Below are positions 10,504 through 23,520 of a stretch of DNA of 64,000 nucleotides, in pieces; position 1 is the stretch's first letter, and every line of letters starts with the position of its first letter. The notes under the pieces were generated by a model, which was given only the letters and a program-made list of their open reading frames with translations, searched no databases and was not told where the DNA came from. The stretch spans positions 49,056,714-49,120,713 of the forward strand of contig CM049320.1 of NCBI GenBank assembly GCA_026874595.1. The letters run 5' to 3'. The position numbers were made by a program, and so were the translations under genes. This DNA comes from Sipunculus nudus (taxonomy: Eukaryota; Annelida; Sipuncula; Golfingiida; Sipunculidae).

Positions 10504-13412
10504 ATTGTCGTTATCGTGACAGTTCAGTTCATCAGACACATATAGTGTTTTTTTTTGTCACAAACCAGTTGTTAAGGGTCTTAATAAAGTGTCTGCTATT
10601 CAAGAAGGCGATAATTCCCCAGAACCAGGAACAAAGTCCCAGTTTGATATCCTATGTATAATCCAGGAACGTACTGCGAAACAGATCATGCGAAACTGGT
10701 AGGTTAAGTATATCCGCAGGTTTGTATAGTCAGATGTAATCCAGCATGTTCACCTACAGGTGAATAAGTTACTGACTGTATTCACACTGGGTCGGGCCGT
10801 GTTTGGGTGGGGCTCACGGCCATTACACATTTTTCTGCCTTGTTGACTCGGGTTAAGTGTTTAAACACAGATCTGGCAGATGCGCGGTTCACAGCTGATA
10901 ACATTATGTCGTCAAATTATGGCCTCCTTAAGACGCTACTTCTCCTACATAGTTCACCTTTGATATACTTCACGTACAGGCGCCATTGTCACAACGAGGC
11001 TGTAGCCATTTAGTTACCGCCAGAACACGCTAGGTGGTGGAGTATTGGGTGTCGTGACCAGTCAATATTAAGCATGGCAGTAACCACGCTGAGGGCAAGT
11101 GTATTGGTAATACTGCGTAAACCTGACAACGGTCCACCTCTAACAGTACTGAGACACTACATGAGGTTATTCAGGATTACACTGCTGTGTCAGATACGGA
11201 GTCTTCATGTTTAACCACCGTTAGTTTACTAGAATCAATATATCTCTGTAAGTCTGCTGTCATTCACATGCATCGGTATCTGCAGACTTACATGCCAGAG
11301 CGGGCTTGGAGCGGGAACGCCTTCCATCAAAAATATATAAATTAACACGATGCAGTTTCTTGCACCGACTTAAATCCACCATTCCAAGAAACAAAGTTGG
11401 CCCATTCAAAGAACCTGATCCCGCAAAATATAAATTCTTAGAAAATTATTTCTTGAATACTTGGCTGAGTGCTTGGGACTCCCTTGTAAATGATATAATT
11501 TGTTACTTCGTGGTATATTTAAACCTTCAGTTCTGCTTTATTGCTGCAGCTGATTTGTAGTGGAAACATTAACTGATTGAAAAATAACTGAAATATAGTA
11601 AAAATACTAACTTGCAGTATTGTCAGATTGTCAGAAATACCTGGGATATGCCTGGACAATAAACCTTTGTACGAATCAAGGGGTACTATGAGGAATCAAG
11701 ACGCAGGACATTTAGGAATATCTGGACTACAAGATCGTAAGCAAACCCTTATCATGCTGCTGTCTGGCGGATGAATAATGAGCTACAATTTAAGGAATGG
11801 TTTACGCCGTCAACTGTAGTATATCCGTATCCTGGATCTAGATAATCTTTTAGGAGGACCTACATATTGAAGAGAGCAAGCTTATGATAAATTTTCAATA
11901 AGAATTGTCATAAGTGTTTCAGTTCCGTAAAAGAGAAGAGACCACCAGAACAGATTATCCGCTGACCGGATTATCCGTAGATGATCTAGAAGATAGAAAG
12001 TAAGATTCGATGCTATAGGTGCTTTCCTACTTGGAAATAAAGCATTGAAATAATAAAAATAATAACAATAATAATACATCCAGAACTAGAATTCTTTGTA
12101 ACTGATATATGATAGTCACGGATCTCCGTCTGTACCCGCGTATTCTCTGATTTGTATAGCCTATTTTTTTTTTTTCTGCAAAGTAGGCACATTACTTCAA
12201 GGAATCCCTATTAAGCCGAACATTGTACAAAAAATGAACTCAACAGATTGAATAAATTAGTAAGTGTGAGTATAATAGTATAATAGTTGTCTTCTACATG
12301 TGGCGGTCGTGCTTTGTAAGTTGTTTTTTGGCCTAATCTCCAACTGGAACTGTTAATTTGACTATTGACCTTATTTGGCCCAGGTGTTTTTCTTATGTAA
12401 TATAGAATGACCTATGTTTCTGTAAAACAGACTTGAAATGTGATTGTTTTATCTCCATGAGGTTTTATCTAAATAAGGCGGACATAGTGAGGTCCCTAAT
12501 TGTAATAAAACCAAACTTGCCAATGCACTCACACATTGTAAAGGCACAAGTATGTCAAAGTGTCATCTTTCCAGGTCAAAAATTTTTTTGTTGAAACGCG
12601 TCTTAACTGTAAAGTGGTAAGGCATCTATCTTATAATTCCCGAATGAGTGAATTACAAATTTTTGGCACCGAAATGGTCGCAACTAGATTTTATCATGAC
12701 ATTAGACTGACACCCCGCTCTATTATGGCACATCTGCTCCAGGCCAATCATAGAGACGGGCGCACAACGCCATCTTCAGGACTCCCGGCAGACTGGTTCC
12801 AACTCAAGAATGATTTATATATGATAAAAAATAAGCATTTCGTTTGCTCAGAGAAGTTGTCAAAAGTTCGCTGTACGTTTCGTGTGACATTTATGATTAG
12901 ATTAATAGATATTGATAATAAACCAATGCCACGTATGGTGGAATATCTAATATTCAGTTTATCGTATCATCTATACATCCATCAGTCAATTTTTGTGCAA
13001 CAACTCATTTTTCAATATTTGGAAACTATAAGTTACTAAAGAAAGTAATTTTATCAGAAATCTTCATGGATAACTAGCCAGGATCGCGTAAACGTCCATG
13101 ACAATCGATATGAGCGTGCCTACTGGAGTTGTAACCAGTCTACAGGTAGGTCAGGAGTTGCAACTGGGAGTACTTAAGATGGCGTTGTACGCCTGTCTCT
13201 ATGCTTGGCCGAGGGCCTTAGTAGAGCAGGGTACCAGTCTATCATGACATTTGTATCATCTTACCGAACATTTGATAAATTAGGAGATGATCGACAGTGG
13301 AAACATCAAAAGTCGCACTTTTTGTTATCTGTGACCTTGAAACACAGTTCATAGTCCCTGGAACTGGACTGTACTAAGGTACATCCTGGGTCAAAATCAG
13401 TAACTTCGGATA
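10504..13412. other. Gene-poor interval upstream of gene C
   Basis: The presumed promoter of gene C lies at the left end, without a clear TATA box. The rest is AT-rich, and no domain-bearing frame was recognised. An open stretch of 159 codons near 12560-13039 (plus) has no ATG at its start and no recognisable motif. Confidence 0.35.
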
Positions 13413-14066
13413 AACAAGTGACCGATGGGTCATGACGCTCAGCTGACTAGGAAGACCTTCACAAAAATTAATTTTATTATCTGAATTTCAAATTTTGTAG
13501 GTGGTATCCCCATTCAACTGAAGCATAGCTTGCAGAATATAGGTAACAGAGACCTTATTTCAGGATTCCAAGCATTTTTCATGGACCTCCCGGGATGTCC
13601 AGTTAGAGGATTCTAGGTGCAATGGTTACGATTTGTGCCGTGTTCACGGATGACCGCATCTTTTAAGGTCTAAATATTAAAGAAAAAATTCGTACAAAAT
13701 TGAAAAAAAATCCAGGTGGCACCACCAGTCTGCAGGGAACTGATGAAACACTCCATAATCAACATGCATGCAAAGAATCATGGTGATCAATGCATTAGTT
13801 GTTCAGATACTGGAGCATATTTATCAATTTTCAATTATTGGGGGGGGGGGGGGATACTTCTGAGCTCCATAGCTCGGGGGATATGGGCAACTGAGACCTC
13901 ATTTCAGTTTTCCAAGGAGATTTTTCATGAGCATCCCTGGATGTCAAGTTGGAAGATTCCAGGGCCAGCGGTTACAATTTGTGCCCTGCTAACGGACATC
14001 CGGACGGACGGACGACGGACGATGACCCATCACTAAAGCTCAGCATGACTGAAAATCAGCTGAGCA
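13413..14066 (+). repeat. R1 interspersed repeat, copy a (two internal units)
   Basis: R1 is a family defined here by comparing copies in this window. The left end reads AAACAAGTGACC then GGGTCATGACGC. Internal units carry GTTAGAAGATTC and GGTTACGATTTGTGCCC. The right end carries GGACGGACGACGGAC, then a CTCAG/CAGCTGA-containing end. Copy a has two units, with the key phrase near 13595 and 13950. It also has a run of 14 G at 13840-13853. No coding capacity was found, so it looks like a non-autonomous element. Confidence 0.75.
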
Positions 14067-16310
14067 AAAAAGGTGGCAGAATAATAATAATAAGACGGAT
14101 GAGAAAAATAACGGTAAAAGAAATATCTCCACAGATCCATATTCCTGTATGGAAATAATATCCATAGGTGGAGATAATAATGATAACAATGAAAAAAAAA
14201 TTGAGTCTGCAGGAGTCCATGAAGAATTGATTAGAATGACCTGTATTTAATATATGTATTAAATACATAACGGAAGAATAATGCAGACAAACAATGATAT
14301 CAATGACAGCTACCTAGCTCTGACATCAACAACGTACTCTTTGTCAAATATACACACACAAACAGAGAAAGAAGGTTAGTATTACATGTTTCTGTATAAC
14401 CATATTAGAACATGAATCTTCCCTAATAATATTGGCTGAGTGCTATCTAATAAATTTACTTAAGCCAACAATATATGATGGCCGGTACCTTGTTATCAAA
14501 CGACCGCACAGGGCCGCACGGTTGACTCTTGTAAAGTGTGAATGGGTTAACTCCCCATATAACATTTATACTAAACCATATACATGTGGATATATTCTGG
14601 GATATGTTAGTTGGTGTTAGAGGATGCCTTTTTTAGGATCAAATATGATTTATTTTAAAATTAGCTTAGTGAATTAAGTATTGGTCTAATCTCAACATTC
14701 TCTTGTCACACGTGCATTTTCATTTTAATGTTGATCAATCAATTGTTTAAAAATGAATTTTTTTTATACATTGTAACAGGGTATTCTAGGACGTAGAGAA
14801 AACAGAAAGAAAACACTGAAACATGTAAGTACAACTCCCAGTGTTCCTGTACATATACACAAGGAGATCCCCCCCCCCAGCTGAACGTCCGCGCTGTATT
14901 ATAAATCACGTGTGCGGATGTTATTGTGACTAACTACTTCGAACTTTTATGGACTGGTATATTAATATAACAACCAGGACACAAATATTAACATAAGGAC
15001 AAAAAATATGGTTCTCAGACACTTTTTTTTTAAATCAGTGCGGGCGGGCGATATTTCATTTTTTACTTTTTTTTTGTGTGTTTTCGATAAAAATGTCATA
15101 TGATCAGGGAAAAGCATGAGAATAACAATTTTTTTGCTAAACAGGTAAAAGCACTACATAACAAAGGAAATCTTAATAAAATTGTATGATGTTATCCTCT
15201 TGAAAGATGAACATCAAAGAAAAAAAAAATTGATGCTTGGGGTTAAAATTGACGCGGGCGTTGCCTGAGAACCATAACATTTATTTTTTTGCCTAATACA
15301 TATAGTACGATGTGTTTGGCCAAACATAATGTTTAAGTGAAAACTAGGTACCAAATTATGCTTGCCTTGATGTGATATACGTGATATCATTGCTAGTATT
15401 TATATTGTAATGGTGCTTTTCTGTGCTGTAAAGTTTCGTATATACCAGTGGTGATTGCCGCTACCCATCTAACCTTGCTGTTGATGTCACTGACACAGCC
15501 AGCAACAAACCCTGTCACTGATCCGTAAATGACCATACAACATCATTTTGTAATAACTGAATTCATAAGAATAAACGTTATATGGCCAGAATATACAAAA
15601 TTTAAATAAAAGCCGAAAGAAATCTGCCGGGGATTTGGGGCATACGCCCAATAACTCTAAGCCGCCACGAACATATAATACAAACAGGTAAACATCCTCT
15701 TCACATCGGCCCGTACACCAAATGTACAAAATGTTTTACATGTATTTCTTCATGATCTAAACGATGTCTGAATAAAAGAGTATTTACTGTGGCAGTCTTC
15801 ATGGCCGCCAGTGCTTCATAAGAGGCGAACAACAAATACAAAGGGTTGTAACTTAAAAATAAAAGATAATTGTTGGCGTGATATTTAAGATGGTGGGTTT
15901 TCAAGCCGTTGCGATATATCGCTTTTGTAGGTGATATATTTAATAAATACAGACATCTTTCAATATAAACGCGGTTCATTGAACATATTATCACAATATT
16001 TTTCACCACCATAAAGATACAAGATATCTAGATAAAATGAATGATGTATTAAGGGCAATGATAAATATTTTAGATTTTATGCGATGAATTTCGAAACTAT
16101 CGTCAAAATGTGATTGCCCGATAAAACATCTGCAGTGATGAAACCGTCTGTTAATAGGAGGACCTTACGTTGACCGTATTGGCGAGTTCATTGAGTACAG
16201 ATATGGTTCATGCATATATAACGCCAACACTGAAAGTGTAGCATTTATATACAATGCCATGGGACAAAGTTCATTGTGTGGCAACCATGCCCAGTCTGGA
16301 ATACATGACG
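14067..16310. other. Gene-poor AT-rich interval
   Basis: No exon, RNA gene or recognisable repeat was identified. Minus-strand frames at 15487-15729 and 15701-16012 are short and have no family resemblance. A run of C at about 14871 is the only compositional oddity. Confidence 0.3.
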
Positions 16311-16312
16311 CC

Positions 16313-16536
16313 GGCCTCAGAAGTGGATCGGAGGGGGGGGGGGGGGGGGGGTCCAGGGGGTCCGGACCCCCCTTTTCCTGTCGCTGCAAACTTTTTTAAG
16401 GGTTTCAGACCAAATTTTACGGCCTGGAACCCCCCCCCCCCTTTTCATGACCTTGGGACCTTTTTTAAGGAATTTTATGAGTCCTCCTGGGTAGGACCCC
16501 TTCTTTTCCTGAAACCTGGATCCGCCCCGGGACTGA
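16313..16536 (+). repeat. R2 foldback-like repeat, copy a
   Basis: This element matches a second copy at 51020-51245 in layout and sequence. Both start with a long G run (19 G at 16333-16351 here). Both then have paired purine and pyrimidine stretches (CCCCCCTTTTCC, GGGACCTTTTTT) and end near CCTGGATCCGCC. The left end, reverse-complemented (GATCCACTTCTGAGG), resembles the right end of the second copy (GATCCGCCTCTGA), which suggests short terminal inverted repeats and a MITE-like nature. Confidence 0.65.
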
Positions 16537-18137
16537 GATTAATCAAATCCCCACGGACCACAAACCTCATGTTATCAAATGGCATAATTAGGTCACTTAA
16601 TATGATTATATAATAATTTAACTTTCTCTTACAATGAAACAGGTACGGACAGAGTTACCATGAATTATGACTGGTACTTTGATAAGAGTAAGATTAATAT
16701 ATGTGACAGAGACCGCTCAGTACTTTTAATTTAGGACGATTATGCCTCGTGAAATGTAACATACTAAGTAAATGTAAATATGTTACTTCTTTGCAACAGA
16801 AAGATTTGGCAGTCTATTTTAAAATATAGCTTTAATGCAGGCCTGTATAACCGTGATTATTCAACAACTAGAAATGTGCATGCTAATGAATGCAAGCCTC
16901 CACGATGATCCAAAACCGTGATTGCATTCACTTATTCAGCCAATATTCCCAGATTCGTACGTGCATACGTGACTCTGAATATATGAATGTTCCTTCATGA
17001 CCTTCCTGAAACCGGATCATGCTCTTGCTCTACAGAAAATCTTAACAAATTTTCACTTTGAATTGTCTTGAAAATTTCTTGAGATTCCGTTCAAGACTGC
17101 GTGAGTTATGTGTGAACAAACACACATACACACACGAACGGGAAGAACGAATAACTATCTGGCGCAGACATTGTACGATTAAAATTTCTGACACTGGAAT
17201 TTCATTATTGCCATAAATATTCCTAAACCTTTACCTGCGGGCGGCAACCCTGGCATACCAGCCACTCCTGATAAAACAGGTGTGTCCTGTATATACCGAG
17301 AGTCATATATTGACAATGCCCCAGGTATATACATCTATATTAAGTGTTCAAGTACGCGGGCGAGTGTGTATGATAAACCGCCTACGTGGTGCTTATCTGT
17401 TGACCTCAACTGTCCAGTTTATAATTCTGGTCTGTTTTCCATCTCATCTTAGACAAGTGACTCTCCATTAAATTGTACAGAACAACCATATCCTAGTAAA
17501 TTTTCAGGATAAAATTAAACACACATCCCGGAGACATTAAAGAAAAGATTCTTTACAAATTTTAAACCAGGTGTCATAATATACGCATCAACCATTATTT
17601 TTTTGCAACAATGATTAACAAACTAATGCCGTCGACTTCATCTAGTAAAAACAAATCAGGTAGATTTGACAGCCTCATTAGGCTGAAAGAAACGCCAGTT
17701 ATCTAGATAAGAGAAGGCCGCTATGAGCTTCAGACAACACAAATAAAAACACCGTATATTATTCTTGAACCGTTGTAGCTTTTGCACAGACTCTCAGACA
17801 AGAAGTCTTGGTATTTTACAATGTCAAGTTATGACTGATATAGAACAGGCTATGCCTGTTCGCTATAACTCTGTATGACTGTTTGAGGTAACACAATCAG
17901 ACCTCTCGTTGTAACACGATATGACTAGTCATAAATACACTCTAAGATAGCTCCTCTTTACTCGTTACGACTGCTCTATTGACCAATTCATCTTTGATCC
18001 TGAAGCTAATTTTGCATGAAGAGAGAGTATTTAAACTGGTCCGACTGTTAGGTAAGTGGACATTTAAAACATTCAAATGATAAACAGGCGTTGCCCAGTT
18101 TGCCTTTATAGGTATGTACGTGGGCTGCGGAGTACTT
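16537..18137. other. Gene-poor interval downstream of claudin-like gene D
   Basis: Later exons of gene D would be expected here on the minus strand, but no four-transmembrane sequence was recognised. No tandem repeat or mobile element stands out. Confidence 0.3.
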
Positions 18138-18265
18138 CTAGTATGCACAGATTTGCTGGATCTTTAAGTGTACATTTAACAATATATAAGATCCGCTCAT
18201 CACTGAGGGGAAGTGGTCCAGGTTTCCGTGGGAAACGCCCAGGATACCTATGAGTACAGGCTGGT
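18138..18265 (-). CDS. Candidate second exon of claudin-like gene D (uncertain)
   Basis: On the minus strand a textbook acceptor (TTCTTTTTGCTGGCAG) lies 255 bp after the donor of exon D. Joined in the frame set by the phase-1 donor, it reads 41 codons and a stop at 18138. The peptide has no transmembrane helix and no second extracellular-loop cysteine pattern, so the product would be a truncated 115-residue protein with one membrane segment. Either this is a genuine short isoform or the acceptor is fortuitous. Confidence 0.25.
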
Positions 18266-18342
18266 CTGCCAGCAAAAAGAATTTGTTAAGAATCTGAGAA
18301 GAGCCAAGACCAGGCCTAAACCTTTATGGGGTTGCCCGGAAA

Positions 18343-18352
18343 ATGACGTCAT
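18343..18352. promoter_or_regulatory. Palindromic CRE/ATF site ATGACGTCAT
   Basis: A perfect 10-bp palindrome matching the full CREB/ATF site lies in the presumed first intron of claudin-like gene D. A second palindrome, ATCCGGAT, follows at once. The match is seen directly; binding is inference. Confidence 0.4.
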
Positions 18353-18422
18353 ATCCGGATACCTTCGTGTGCGAAAGGAAAACCTTTATCCTCTTAACAG
18401 ATTTAAATAATGAAAGGAATTT

Positions 18423-18424
<2 letters not shown>

Positions 18425-18479
<55 letters not shown>
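18425..18479. repeat. (TA)n microsatellite
   Basis: An uninterrupted AT dinucleotide run of about 55 bp lies in the presumed intron of claudin-like gene D, roughly 40 bp inside the splice donor. Confidence 0.97.
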
Positions 18480-18484
<5 letters not shown>

Positions 18485-18520
18485 ATGACTAATAGTTTAT
18501 TGTCTTTCAGTGCGACTCAC

Positions 18521-18743
18521 CTGTGTTATAACTTCTACCACAAATGCAACTCTCCCACAGTCCAATATGGGAGCTTCCGGTCACGCTCCATCCGGTTGTA
18601 GCAAAAGCAATGATGTACAGGAGGGAGGCCACGGCCACTACGCAGAAAATGGCCCCCGCCAGGCCACGGAAACTGATCGTATGTACAGCCACATTACTAG
18701 AAGCCGCCACCGTCGTTGTTCTTGTAGTTGTTGTTGAGGACAT
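18521..18743 (-). CDS. Claudin/PMP22-like protein D, first coding exon (partial)
   Basis: This 223-nt exon runs from the ATG at 18743 to a consensus donor (CAG|GTGAGT) at 18521/18520, in phase 1. Residues 2-16 are Ser/Thr-rich, 17-27 are NVAVHTISFRG, TM1 spans about 28-48, and W52, GLW (61-63) and C66 form the claudin/PMP22 first-loop signature. It is closest to exon B. Exon length, phase and orientation are the same as in B and C. A possible short second exon lies 255 bp downstream, but the canonical remaining three membrane helices were not found. Confidence 0.8.
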
Positions 18744-20700
18744 TTTGTTCTGGTAAACCTCTTCCGAGAAACGTTAAATCCAAAGCTCCCTGGAGTATAC
18801 GGTTGAAATGTTGCTTAAATTAGTTTTAATTTAATGTTGTATCAGTGTTACCGTTACCCTGCAAGATTTTTTTTTTCTTCTTATATCAACACATGTAAGA
18901 AAGCACCACTACTTGAAGGTATTTTAATGATCCGGATGACGTTATTTTCCTCTACTCGGGTAACACCGTTTTACCTTTTGTGCCAAGCAGTGTTACTTTA
19001 GCTCAAAAGAATCTGTAGTTATCCAAATTTTCGTCCTGACTTTAAAATGTCCACGCATGGATTGGTTCTTCCTGATTTAAGTGCCGTGTGTACGAGCTTA
19101 CATATTTGTAGAACACTTACTGTGTGGGCGAGGTGCCCGTTGCAGGGATAGGAAATAGATGCGCATGCGTAATGGCGACAGTACAGGTTTAGCTAAACCA
19201 GATGTTACAAGCGTTTAGAATGATACCATATCAAAGTGCATGCTTTAAAGGGAAACGTCATATTGAAAAGAGAAAATAGTATCAGCTCAGGTCAGTTGAC
19301 ATGTTTGGTGAAATCATTATGATTTTTTTTTTATAAAATTACCTTGAGAATTCGGCACATGAAACACAGCCTTATCATGCATACCGAATGCCATGTGTAT
19401 AAGAGGCCCGATAAGCCTGTCATGTTAATATGATAGATAGCTTTATGTGCAAATATTAAACAGCCCAAGTCTTTGTAGGCATGCGCGCGATAACCATGTA
19501 GTTATAAACCATGTAAACATTCAGCATGGCTGAATTGTAAGAAAAGGCAGATAATTGGTTCTTGAAACAAATAGTTCAGTTAACTCTCACGTAGTAATGG
19601 AACATTAACTGTCAAGGCACGTTTTATTGAAAAATAGTTCTAGATAAGTTTATGATTAAACGTTGCCATATATACACTCAAATTAAAGTGGTATACATTC
19701 ATACCACACCTATTGATAAGGTTACAATGTAGTGGTATGAGTGCTTTTAGAGATGTTTGCATGTTGCACACGGGCATGCAAGTACCAAGTTCTGTGCCAA
19801 GTACGCACTATTTCAGCCACCGTGGTTGTATGTATTTATATATTTTATTTAAAGGGTCACTTACTTAAGCGTTAACATACTATAAATGACAACTAAACTT
19901 TCCCACTTGCTGCTTTCATATATGGACCTGACCGTAGTCCTGCAAGGTAGGGGCTCGTGTACACACGTTTATTATCACTTGAGATGTTCGGACCCTGTTG
20001 CGTAGAGCAAATACACAAGTCCACATTCACCTTGCTCGGATTGTTTCATTTTCAGTTTAAGCTGCTGTGTTCCGTAGTAATAACTGTGTACACAGAATGC
20101 CAGGACTGATCATAGGTCAACCCTCTGTTATCAATATTTACACACAACTAGATATACAAGAGCAAATTATCAAGCAAACCATATTCATGTATTCAGCCAT
20201 ATCAACAGATCAGCGAAAACTGCATATAAATCAGCCAGGTATATTTCAACATGTCCTATCAATGGGTTTTATTTCCCTCGGTAAACGGTAGATTATTTGT
20301 GGAGGAAGTTTCCTTGGACAAGTATCGTGTTGTCTATGACATCAGGGAATATCTCTGTATAACAAATAATTATATCCGTGTTTTATAACGGACTGACAAC
20401 ATATTTAGGGCTGGTGATCGATGACTGTCTTACTGTATATTTGCCCTCTACTGAATCAACATACCCTTAACGTAACAGTATCACGGTTAAACCTTGCACG
20501 GTTTTTTTTTGTTTATTATTGCCTTTCACAGGGTACACCGTATCAGGAGGTTCGTTCTGATTGCAGGAACAATCAAAATATTGAGCAACATGAATTTTAA
20601 GTAAATAATTACAGTTTGCAGGATGAAGTGAAAGCTACCTATGACGTAAATCAGAACGGTAAGAAATCGTCCGCACTTGGAGAAGAACTAAAATCATAGA
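18744..20700. other. Interval upstream of claudin-like gene D
   Basis: This is the presumed promoter side of gene D; no clear TATA box was seen. A small inverted repeat (GTGGTAT, six-base loop, ATACCAC) occurs near 19690. No gene was recognised. Confidence 0.3.
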
Positions 20701-20885
20701 AAACTAAACGATATGAAGTGAGTAAAGAGCAGTCGGTAAAATGAGAGCTTTATCACAGGTGGACTAAACGATATGAAGTGAGTAAAGAGCAGTCGGTAAA
20801 ATGAGAGCTTTATCACAGGTGGACTAAGAGCAGTCGGTAAAATGAGAGCTTTATCACAGGTGGACTAAGAGCGGTAAATGAAGTA
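20701..20885. repeat. 60-bp tandem duplication plus partial copies
   Basis: Two adjacent 60-bp units (20701-20760 and 20761-20820) differ only in their first two bases. A third, shortened unit follows at 20821-20865. The near-identity indicates a recent duplication. The phrase AGAGCGGTAAATGAA at the end links it to the degenerate array near 21.5 kb. Confidence 0.9.
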
Positions 20886-21474
20886 TAATCGATGAAGTGA
20901 ACAAAGAGTAGCAGGTGAACTTAGCCGTGACAACGAGACTCGGTAAAAGCACTGAAACTGGGCTGGTAGCCTAACTTGAGTCGTGATACAAGTCATATCG
21001 AGGAATGCTTTGCAGTAGTCTACCATCATGTTGCATTCATATCTTGCGAGACAGCCGATATTCTTAACATTATAGGCTACGAATGATAAATTAACACAAA
21101 AGAAAACATGGGAAGTCACAACCAGAACTGAAACTCCGTTTCTATGGAAACGAGTCATTTCTTGTATCGCGTCCAGTAAACTGTGCGAGCCATGATCGTA
21201 TTCATGCGGTCAGATATTCAACCAACATGCGGACATATTTATAAATAAATTAAATTCAAACGGAATTTTCTCGATCGTGTTTGGTGTTTTTAGCAGGTAT
21301 ACTAAAAAGCTAACGATTTGTCTGGTGTATGGCAAATGACAGCGCTCTTGAAGGCCATATTTGCATTCTCATAGACCTTAAAGTGCGTTCCTCGCTGTAG
21401 GATGTAACGGCACTCTGACAGCCAGTACGCTGGTCGCAGACTCTTTAATGTCAGAGGCCGAAATTTCGCTACAG

Positions 21475-21760
21475 GTGAACTAAGAGCGACGAGAACGGTA
21501 TATAATGAAGAACGGTAGGTGAACTCAGAGCGGTAAATAAACAAAACAACGGCATATGACCTTGGAGCGGTATATAAACTAAGAGCGGCAGGTGACCTTG
21601 GAGCGGTTGGTGAACTAAGAGCGGTTACTAAAATAAGAGCGGCAAGTAAACTAAGAAGTTAGAGCGGTAAATAAACTTAAAGCGGTCAATAAACTTAGAG
21701 CAGCAAGTGATCTCAAAGCGGAAAGTGAACTAATAGCGCTAAGTGAACTAAGAGTAGAGC
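21475..21760. repeat. Degenerate GAACTAAGAGCGGTA array
   Basis: Many imperfect copies of an approximately 18-20 bp phrase (GTGAACTAAGAGCGGTA and variants) run head to tail. It shares words with the 60-bp duplication at 20.7 kb, so both probably come from one expanding sequence. No coding content. Confidence 0.75.
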
Positions 21761-21916
21761 AAAACGACAGTAATTTGTTAAGAGACCAGTTATATTATCT
21801 TTAAAGAAAACAGTAAGATAACTGGAATGTTTGAGGAAACAGAACTAATAATATTGAAACTATTTTACGTTTGCGGCTGACTTTATATTGAGTCTTTATA
21901 ATGTATAGCTATCATA

Positions 21917-23520
21917 AACTAGTGGCCCATGGGTCATGACGCATAGCTGAATTCAAGGAATGTTGAACAATGAGCAAAATGCCTGCCAGAGTGCCAAAAA
22001 ATCATGAATTTTGTGAAGAGTCCCTAGAAATGTCTGGTTTTCAAGAAAACTCTCGAAGACGGATTGACATGCCGAATTTCAGACCAATACCTTGAACCAC
22101 TTTGTATAAAAATTAAAGTTTCCATAGAGACTTTTCATGAACCTCCCTTAATGCTAAGTTAGAAGATTCCAGGTCCAGCGGTTACGATTTGTGCCCTGTT
22201 AACAGATGACAGCTTCTTTGAAGGTATCAAAAATAGAGAAAAAAAATTGTAAAACTTAGAAAAAATACAGGTGGCACAACCAGTTTGCAGGAACTGATGA
22301 AACACTCCATGAAAGATGGTGATCAATGCAGTATTTATACAGATACTTTAGCTTTTGTATCAAAATTTTCATTTTTCTGAGGGGTACTTACAAGCCCTAT
22401 AGCTAGGAGGATACGAGTAACAGAGACCTAATTTCATGTTTCCGCAAAGACTTTTTATGGACCTCCGTGGTTGTCAAGTTAGAAGATTCCAGGTCCAGCG
22501 GTTACGATTTGTGTCCTGTTAACAGTTAACAGCTTCTTTGAAGGTATCAAAAATAGAGTAAAAAAAAATTGTAAAAATTAGAAAAAATACAGGTGGCGCC
22601 ACCAGTTTGCAGGACTGACGATACACTCCATGATAAATATTCATACATAGAACCCTGTGATCAATGCAGTAGTTATTCGGGTACTGAAGCTTTTGTATTA
22701 TTTTTTAAAATTTTTCTTAAGGGGGGGGGGGGGTACTTATGAGACCCATAGCTCAAAGAATATGGGTAACAGAGACCAAATTTCATGTTTCCACAAAGAC
22801 TTTTTATGGACCTCCGTGGTTGTCAAGTTAGAAGATTCCAGGTCCAGCGGTTACGATTTGTGCCCTGTTAACAGTTAACAGCTTCTTTGAAGGTATAAAA
22901 AAAAAGTAAAAATTAGAAAAAAATACAGGTGGCGTAACCAGTTTGCAGGGACTGATGATACACTCTATGATAAATATTCATACATAGAACCACGGTGATC
23001 AAGGCAGTAGTTATTCGGGTACTGAAGCTTTTGTATCAAATTTTTTATTATTCTTGTGGGTACTTATGAGACCCATAGCTCAGAGAATATGGGTAACAGA
23101 GACCCAATTTCATGTTTCCACAAAGACTTTTTATGGACCTCCCTGGATGTCAAGTTAGAAGATTCCAGGTCCAGCGGTTACGACTTGTGCCCTGTTAACA
23201 GTTAACAGCTTCTTTGAAGGTACCAAAAATAGAGAAAAAATGGTAAAACTTAGAAAAAAATACAGGTGGCGCCACCAGTTTGCAGGGACTGATGATACAC
23301 TCCATGATAAATATTCATGCATAGAACCACGGTGATCAAGGCAGTAGTTATTCATGTACTGAGGCTTTCAGGTCTCTAAGGAGATTTTTTATAGACCTCC
23401 CTGGATGTCAAGTGAGAATATTCTAGGTCCAGCGATTACGATTTGTGCCCTGTAAACGGACAACCGGACGGACGACGGACAAAGGGTGATCGCTATAGCT
23501 CAGATGACTTCCAGTCAAAA
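21917..23520 (+). repeat. R1 interspersed repeat, copy b (five internal units)
   Basis: The left end carries GGGTCATGACGC. Units recur with the phrase AGAAGATTCC at 22161, 22481, 22830 and 23157, plus a diverged copy at 23415. Spacings are about 320-350 bp with a shorter last unit. The right end reads GGACGGACGACGGAC, then GTGATCGCTATAGCTCAG. One unit carries 13 G (22721-22733) where the others have 3-4 G. This is the fullest copy in the window and best defines the family. Confidence 0.85.

Noticed and set aside
12560-13039. 159-codon open frame on the plus strand
   Set aside because: The frame starts at GTG rather than ATG, has no recognisable domain, no clear splice signals and AT-driven composition.
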